A stretch of DNA of 25,220 nt from Zancudomyces culisetae (taxonomy: Eukaryota; Kickxellomycota; Harpellomycetes; Harpellales; Legeriomycetaceae): assembly GCA_001969505.1 (NCBI GenBank), contig LSSK01000263.1, positions 6,179-31,398 on the forward strand, read 5' to 3'. The translations under genes were made by a program, and so were the position numbers. The notes under the pieces were generated by a model. It made no database searches and had not been told where the DNA came from. It worked only from the letters and a program-made list of their open reading frames with translations. Positions 21,031 through 25,220 of this stretch are shown in pieces. Position 1 is the first letter of the stretch; every line of letters begins with the position of its first letter.

Positions 21031-22532
21031 ACTTGAAATAAATACTACTAGTTTAATTGTTAATTGATTATATAGTTATTTAGTTTTAGATTGATAAATA
21101 ACATATTTCAATTATATTTTTAAATAAATAAATAATATATATCTTTATGTTGGATCGAAGTTGGAGCTATATACTTGAACCTATACACTGATATAGACAA
21201 ACATTTCCACTTTGATTGAAACTTCAAGGACATTTTTTATTAGGAACTGTATATTTAAAATATCAAAACTTAGTATTAGAATTCCAAAATGGATAATTAT
21301 GTACTTGAAATAAATATTTGTATTTTGACATAAGCAACTTAGGTGATGACGTTTTATTTTTATTTTTGGTGTGTGGAGTGTTAGTACGCAAAATCAGAAT
21401 ATATGAGCAAAGATAAAACCATTAATAAGACAACGAATACAAAACCGAATATTTCCAACTGTATGGCCATCGTTTGGTACATTACAACCCTTACAAAACA
21501 CATTTTTTCAGGTTGGAAAATTTAACAGCGGGGGTTTTATGAACTCTTTTGATTACCTACAAAATGTAGAATAAACTAGTTTTCTTTTTCATTACTAACT
21601 GCTATACATATTTAATCTTAAGATCATTTAGTTCATATTAATTATACGTAAGTTCAGCACCGCGATTGACATTGATAGTGTATATTTGATATTATAAACC
21701 ATAATAGTACTAAATAATTCTGTTTTTTAATCTGATTACCTTCTAAAGTAGCTCAACATTAATCTATGCTCGCTGCTAATATTATTATTTGCTTGAATTA
21801 GAGGTGTTATAGAATATTTCATAGAACAACTCTTTCGTTTGATTCTAATGGTTCTATGCGGGGTTGTTTATTTTAATGCAAAATATAAATTCGAGTAATT
21901 GATATAAACACCACAAAAAGTAAAGACCCTTGATAAGTGAATCTCAGTAAAGATTGACTCTTGATATTATCCGTTTACTTGAAATTTTATTTTATTTAGG
22001 TAGGTAAGGATAACATATACTATGTCAAGCCTCTAACCCAATTAGTATGGATTGTTACTAAGATTACTTGTTTAACCAATAGTTTTATAGAGTTTTGACA
22101 CCTTGGTTTTCGAACCTTGTTAAATATATACAGTATCAGCCTACCCGTAACATTATAACTAAAGCTGTTCTAGTGACCAAATGACACTTTAAATATATTT
22201 TGGGTATTAACCTTTGATGATTTAAAGTAAATGAACAGCTGTTATGACATTGTAAATATTAACAAATAAAACACGATTAATGATTTTTGAGTTGATCAAA
22301 TAACTCCGTCTGGATTCAGTTAATAAATTTTGGATCAGTATTATTTAAAGAATTCTCCAAGATTAGTGTTTTTATTTTGGTACAAACTACCCAATAAAAA
22401 AAATATCCACAATTAAACATTATTCCGAGGTATACTTTAGCACAAACTGCTTGAAATTGTTTAACTACCCAAAAGAATCTAAAATATAGAACTTTGAAAA
22501 AAAAGAACAAAAACAAAAAAAGCGGGTAAGAA
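21031..22532. other. AT-rich intergenic region
   Basis: About 1.5 kb containing the 3' end of the secreted-protein gene, repeat copy B, and the 3' flank of the next gene. The only sizeable frame (22316-22516, minus) translates to a Phe-rich low-complexity string and is not credible. ACTTGAAATAAATA occurs at both 21033 and 21303, another sign of old repeats. Confidence 0.55.
22095..22191 (+). repeat. Diverged dispersed repeat, copy B
   Basis: Direct-orientation partner of 19760-19860. In the shared TAAAGCTGTTCTA...CACTTTA block of 32 bases, six of the seven mismatches are transitions, the pattern of old repeat copies or of mutation biased to C/T changes. The two copies bracket the secreted-protein gene about 2.3 kb apart. 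Confidence 0.6.
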
Positions 22533-25220
22533 TCAGTGCTTTAAAGCATCAAAAATATCAACCAAGCTGTGAATATTGGTTATCCATTTAGATTTTAACA
22601 ATCTACCCTCGTCAATACTCGCAAGATATTTTTTCTGGCAACACGCCAAATACATATCAGGACGGTTGATCAGTATCTGCTGAGTGGAAAAGTCCAAAGC
22701 GTATAGCTTGTTGGAAAGGTTTGCAAACTCCAAAAACAAACAGTTTGGCAACAACAATTCTTCCCTTTCGCCGTAGGTTTGTGACATCCGAGTGGAAAAC
22801 ATCGATACAGGTGATTTCTGGTAGGTGCTGGTGGTTCGATGAACATTTAGGTTTAGGCTAGGATCGCCCGAAAACTGTTGAGGAGACCTGTTGTAGTTGA
22901 AAAGAGATTGCGTTGAATAAAATGGACATGTACTTGTTGAATGAAATCCTGGGAGCAAAAAACTCCAAAGCTTTTGATTGTCGGTTGTTTGGTGGGAATT
23001 AAGCTCGGGATCGGGTGTGGATGAGTCCTGATAGTGTGACGAGCTATTGTTCAAATCTAGCATAAAATCGTCAACCAACTCGACAAGACTAGGTCCATCT
23101 TGACCAGAAATGTCGTGGCTCGTTTCAGAAGAGAGGGAGCCATCAGTGATAAAATAGGATGGGGAGGATTTTCCAAAAAATGTCAACAGTCTGCAGTATA
23201 TATCGATGGAGAGCAAATCAACATCATATACAAAGTAAGGATCATTAAGCGGCAACTGTTCAAAGACTTGAGGATTGAAATTGGATGGAATTTTGCGGAT
23301 GTTTGCAAACAGGCGATGCAAAAACAACAATAAAAAGTATGTCTGCTTATAAAGCGACAGAAAATAGTTATCCAAGGACGAATGGGCAGAGGAACGCTTC
23401 CCTATATACAGCAGTCGCTTAATCCTAGCAAGCATGGATCTATGGCATATGTCAAGTTTGTGTTTATCGATATTCAAAAACATAGGCCCACAGAAAAAGG
23501 TTGACTGAAAGTCGTCTATGGCGGCTGTGTTGGTTGATTGGTAGAATGGAACTAATTTGAAAAACGTGCAGCATGAATTCACAACGTACTTGTATTTTTT
23601 CACAATAAGTTTGTAGAGATACAGCCTTGCAATGTTACATATAATTTCCCTGTTTAGAAACACATTTTCGGTGACAATGACTTTTTTACATGCTGTGTGA
23701 AAGTCATCAACCCCAGAAATGAATGTTTGGCACCAAGAATAGTAATCAAGACTAGTCGAATATGCCTTTGCAGAACTGTCAGATACGTTGTAAATAATTT
23801 TTATGGCAAACAGCGCATACTTTTCGGCGTAATAGTAGAACTTTCCGGAAAACTCCATCTCGGTTTTGTAAAAGCTGGTAAGCCCGCGACCTCCACTCAG
23901 CTTTAAATGCACAATATTGGATATACTGTTCCTTGCCTTTACGAAATCTCTGAAAAAGTGGTAATAAATATATGCCTGTAAAAATACATATTTATGATGC
24001 GTTTTTTTCTTGTCGAAAACAGACATTTGTTCCAACAAATGAAGAATGGTTGTGAATACTGATTTTTTGGAATATATCAGGTTACCCCGACACTGAGGAC
24101 ACAAACTATCTTGCTCTTTAGTCTTTGGGCTGGTTTTTGTAGTATAGTGGGAGAGCTTTTGTTTCTTCTTGGGACTGGCTGGTGGATCGTCGCCTTCATC
24201 GCTGCTGATAACATAAACCTCTTTGTTTGAATTTTTAACAGAATCGTGCTTGTATATTACACTGCCTCCCGCATTGGATTTTCCAGCCTCACCACGAAAT
24301 GAGCCGGAAAATGAACGGGATCTGATATCGGGGCTGGTTTGAGAGGAAACTGAAGCATCATCAACATTATCCTCTATAATTTTGGGGAATCCCGGCAAGC
24401 TAGAGATATATTTTGCAGCACGACATGTACAGATAGCATCACACAATAACAATTTAGTTAAAGTTGCCAGAAATTTTACTAATGGTTCAATGCAAAGATC
24501 GGTAAACCCAGTCAGAATATTTCCAGTTCCTGACTCGGGCTTTCCTGGTAGTAATGGTTGCTTATATCCCATATACAAGGCTTTGATAAACATCAGACAG
24601 GCTTCGGGCTTCATGTTCAGTTTAGAGAGCGTTTTGGCCAGTAGTAGCTCCAGCGATACTTGATTAAACAAAGAGACAGTTGAACTGTATAGCATCTGTT
24701 GTTTGGATTTAAGCACCAAGTTGTAGACTGATGAATACAATATGTTTGAAAACGATTTGTTGTCATTAAACGGGAATGATGACATTCTATATAATAGCGA
24801 TGCAGTAGAATAGTACAGTTCATAGGGGAACGAAATGGAAGCGGGCAAACAATTTTCTGTATCAATAGCAACGTCGCTCTCAAACAGCCTAATCGCCTGA
24901 GCAAAACACAATAGAGCTACCTTGTAGCTCCAGACAATATTGTATGAACGAACAGGGTACTCGTCATCATCATCGTCATCACCATCGTCATCACCATTTC
25001 CATCCTCATTATTACTACTATTACCTTTACCTTTACTTTTACCATCATCCTTATCTTTGTCTTTATCTTTACCGCTACGACAATTTGTAGTTGTTTCTGG
25101 ATACATTTCAAGTGCCTTATTTTCAAAAGCAGATGTAGAAGTAGTTTTTTCAGCAGCAATGGCAGCCGCAGTAGTCGAATTAGAAGCCAAGGAACTTTGC
25201 TCAATGGATGAAGATGACAA
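22533..25220 (-). CDS. Large protein of unknown function, N-terminus beyond window edge
   Basis: An uninterrupted 895-codon frame ends at TGA (22533-22535) and is still open at the window edge; no ATG lies among the first ~38 codons, so the start is probably outside or is the Met in ALEMYPETT. I do not recognise the family. Visible parts: a low-complexity N-terminus (Ser/Thr/Ala, Lys-Asp repeats, then a run of about 14 mostly Asp residues), a helical segment with repeated patterns such as SYKVALLCFAQAIRLF and ACLMFIKALYMGY that could be TPR-like helices, a serine-rich disordered stretch with a basic PKKKQK (possible nuclear signal), a single CPQC pair (Cys374/Cys377 of the visible frame) with no second pair obvious, a long helical Tyr/Phe/Leu-rich body, another Ser/Thr-rich disordered stretch (about residues 690-790) and a helical C-terminus. 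No introns are visible. Probably intracellular and perhaps nuclear; that is inference only. Confidence 0.85.
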   Translation of the reverse strand: MSSSSIEQSSLASNSTTAAAIAAEKTTSTSAFENKALEMYPETTTNCRSGKDKDKDKDDGKSKGKGNSSNNEDGNGDDDGDDDDDDEYPVRSYNIVWSYKVALLCFAQAIRLFESDVAIDTENCLPASISFPYELYYSTASLLYRMSSFPFNDNKSFSNILYSSVYNLVLKSKQQMLYSSTVSLFNQVSLELLLAKTLSKLNMKPEACLMFIKALYMGYKQPLLPGKPESGTGNILTGFTDLCIEPLVKFLATLTKLLLCDAICTCRAAKYISSLPGFPKIIEDNVDDASVSSQTSPDIRSRSFSGSFRGEAGKSNAGGSVIYKHDSVKNSNKEVYVISSDEGDDPPASPKKKQKLSHYTTKTSPKTKEQDSLCPQCRGNLIYSKKSVFTTILHLLEQMSVFDKKKTHHKYVFLQAYIYYHFFRDFVKARNSISNIVHLKLSGGRGLTSFYKTEMEFSGKFYYYAEKYALFAIKIIYNVSDSSAKAYSTSLDYYSWCQTFISGVDDFHTACKKVIVTENVFLNREIICNIARLYLYKLIVKKYKYVVNSCCTFFKLVPFYQSTNTAAIDDFQSTFFCGPMFLNIDKHKLDICHRSMLARIKRLLYIGKRSSAHSSLDNYFLSLYKQTYFLLLFLHRLFANIRKIPSNFNPQVFEQLPLNDPYFVYDVDLLSIDIYCRLLTFFGKSSPSYFITDGSLSSETSHDISGQDGPSLVELVDDFMLDLNNSSSHYQDSSTPDPELNSHQTTDNQKLWSFLLPGFHSTSTCPFYSTQSLFNYNRSPQQFSGDPSLNLNVHRTTSTYQKSPVSMFSTRMSQTYGEREELLLPNCLFLEFANLSNKLYALDFSTQQILINRPDMYLACCQKKYLASIDEGRLLKSKWITNIHSLVDIFDALKH
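24955..25075 (-). repeat. Coding low-complexity tract (Asp-rich and Lys-Asp/Lys-Gly repeats)
   Basis: Trinucleotide ATC/ATCATC-type repeats on the + strand encode a run of Asp on the minus strand (about 24958-24990), followed upstream by Lys-Gly and Lys-Asp repeats. Likely length-variable and disordered. Confidence 0.8.

Noticed and set aside
21451-21520. Inverted repeat TTTCCAAC / GTTGGAAA with a ~50-bp loop
   Set aside because: Only eight paired bases; expected by chance in this region.
22081-22150. Possible tRNA on the minus strand around a GGTTCGA-like sequence
   Set aside because: No matching acceptor stem, D-arm or anticodon stem; the T-arm stem does not pair.
22316-22516. 66-codon minus-strand frame, Phe-rich
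   Set aside because: Composition of A/T-rich non-coding DNA; not a convincing membrane protein and no ATG context or homologue recognised.

Overview
The window is nuclear DNA of a filamentous, probably early-diverging fungus. It carries a conventional myosin-II heavy chain with a very long coiled-coil tail, a fungal-type SSU1-like TDT exporter, a Vph1-like V-ATPase a subunit and a PUS7 pseudouridine synthase. All introns that can be checked against the encoded protein are short GT-AG introns ending in TAG. Intergenic DNA is strongly AT-rich. No bacterial operon structure, Shine-Dalgarno sites, tRNA, CRISPR array or intact transposon was seen. The exact lineage cannot be fixed by eye.

Layout: (1) 158-2919 (+): 5'-incomplete V-ATPase a subunit (two exons visible), followed at its stop codon by a TTGGA microsatellite and a short AT-rich gap. 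(2) 3093-11157 (-): a complete three-exon myosin-II gene converging on VPH1; the 538-base run of N lies inside its first intron, so no coding sequence is lost (2389 residues). (3) 11158-13046: non-coding, low complexity. (4) 13047-15848 (-): six-exon PUS7 (749 residues) with the TruD catalytic motif split from its upstream domain by an intron. (5) 16739-18022 (-): two-exon SSU1/TDT-family membrane exporter (394 residues). (6) 18023-22532: an AT-rich accessory stretch with a truncated copy of ribosomal protein uS10 (RPS20), a small secreted cysteine-rich prepro-protein gene at 20598-21030 (+), and two diverged direct repeats (19760-19860 and 22095-22191) that bracket the secreted gene. (7) 22533-25220 (-): C-terminal 895 codons of a large unidentified protein running off the window edge.

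Most genes are ordinary housekeeping functions (vacuolar acidification, cytokinesis, RNA modification, anion or sulfite export) and show no joint pathway. The part least explained by known biology is 19.5-22.3 kb: a secreted protein with a Kex2-like processing site and six conserved-looking cysteines, between decayed repeats and next to a decaying ribosomal protein fragment. The window contains no clear multi-gene novel system.
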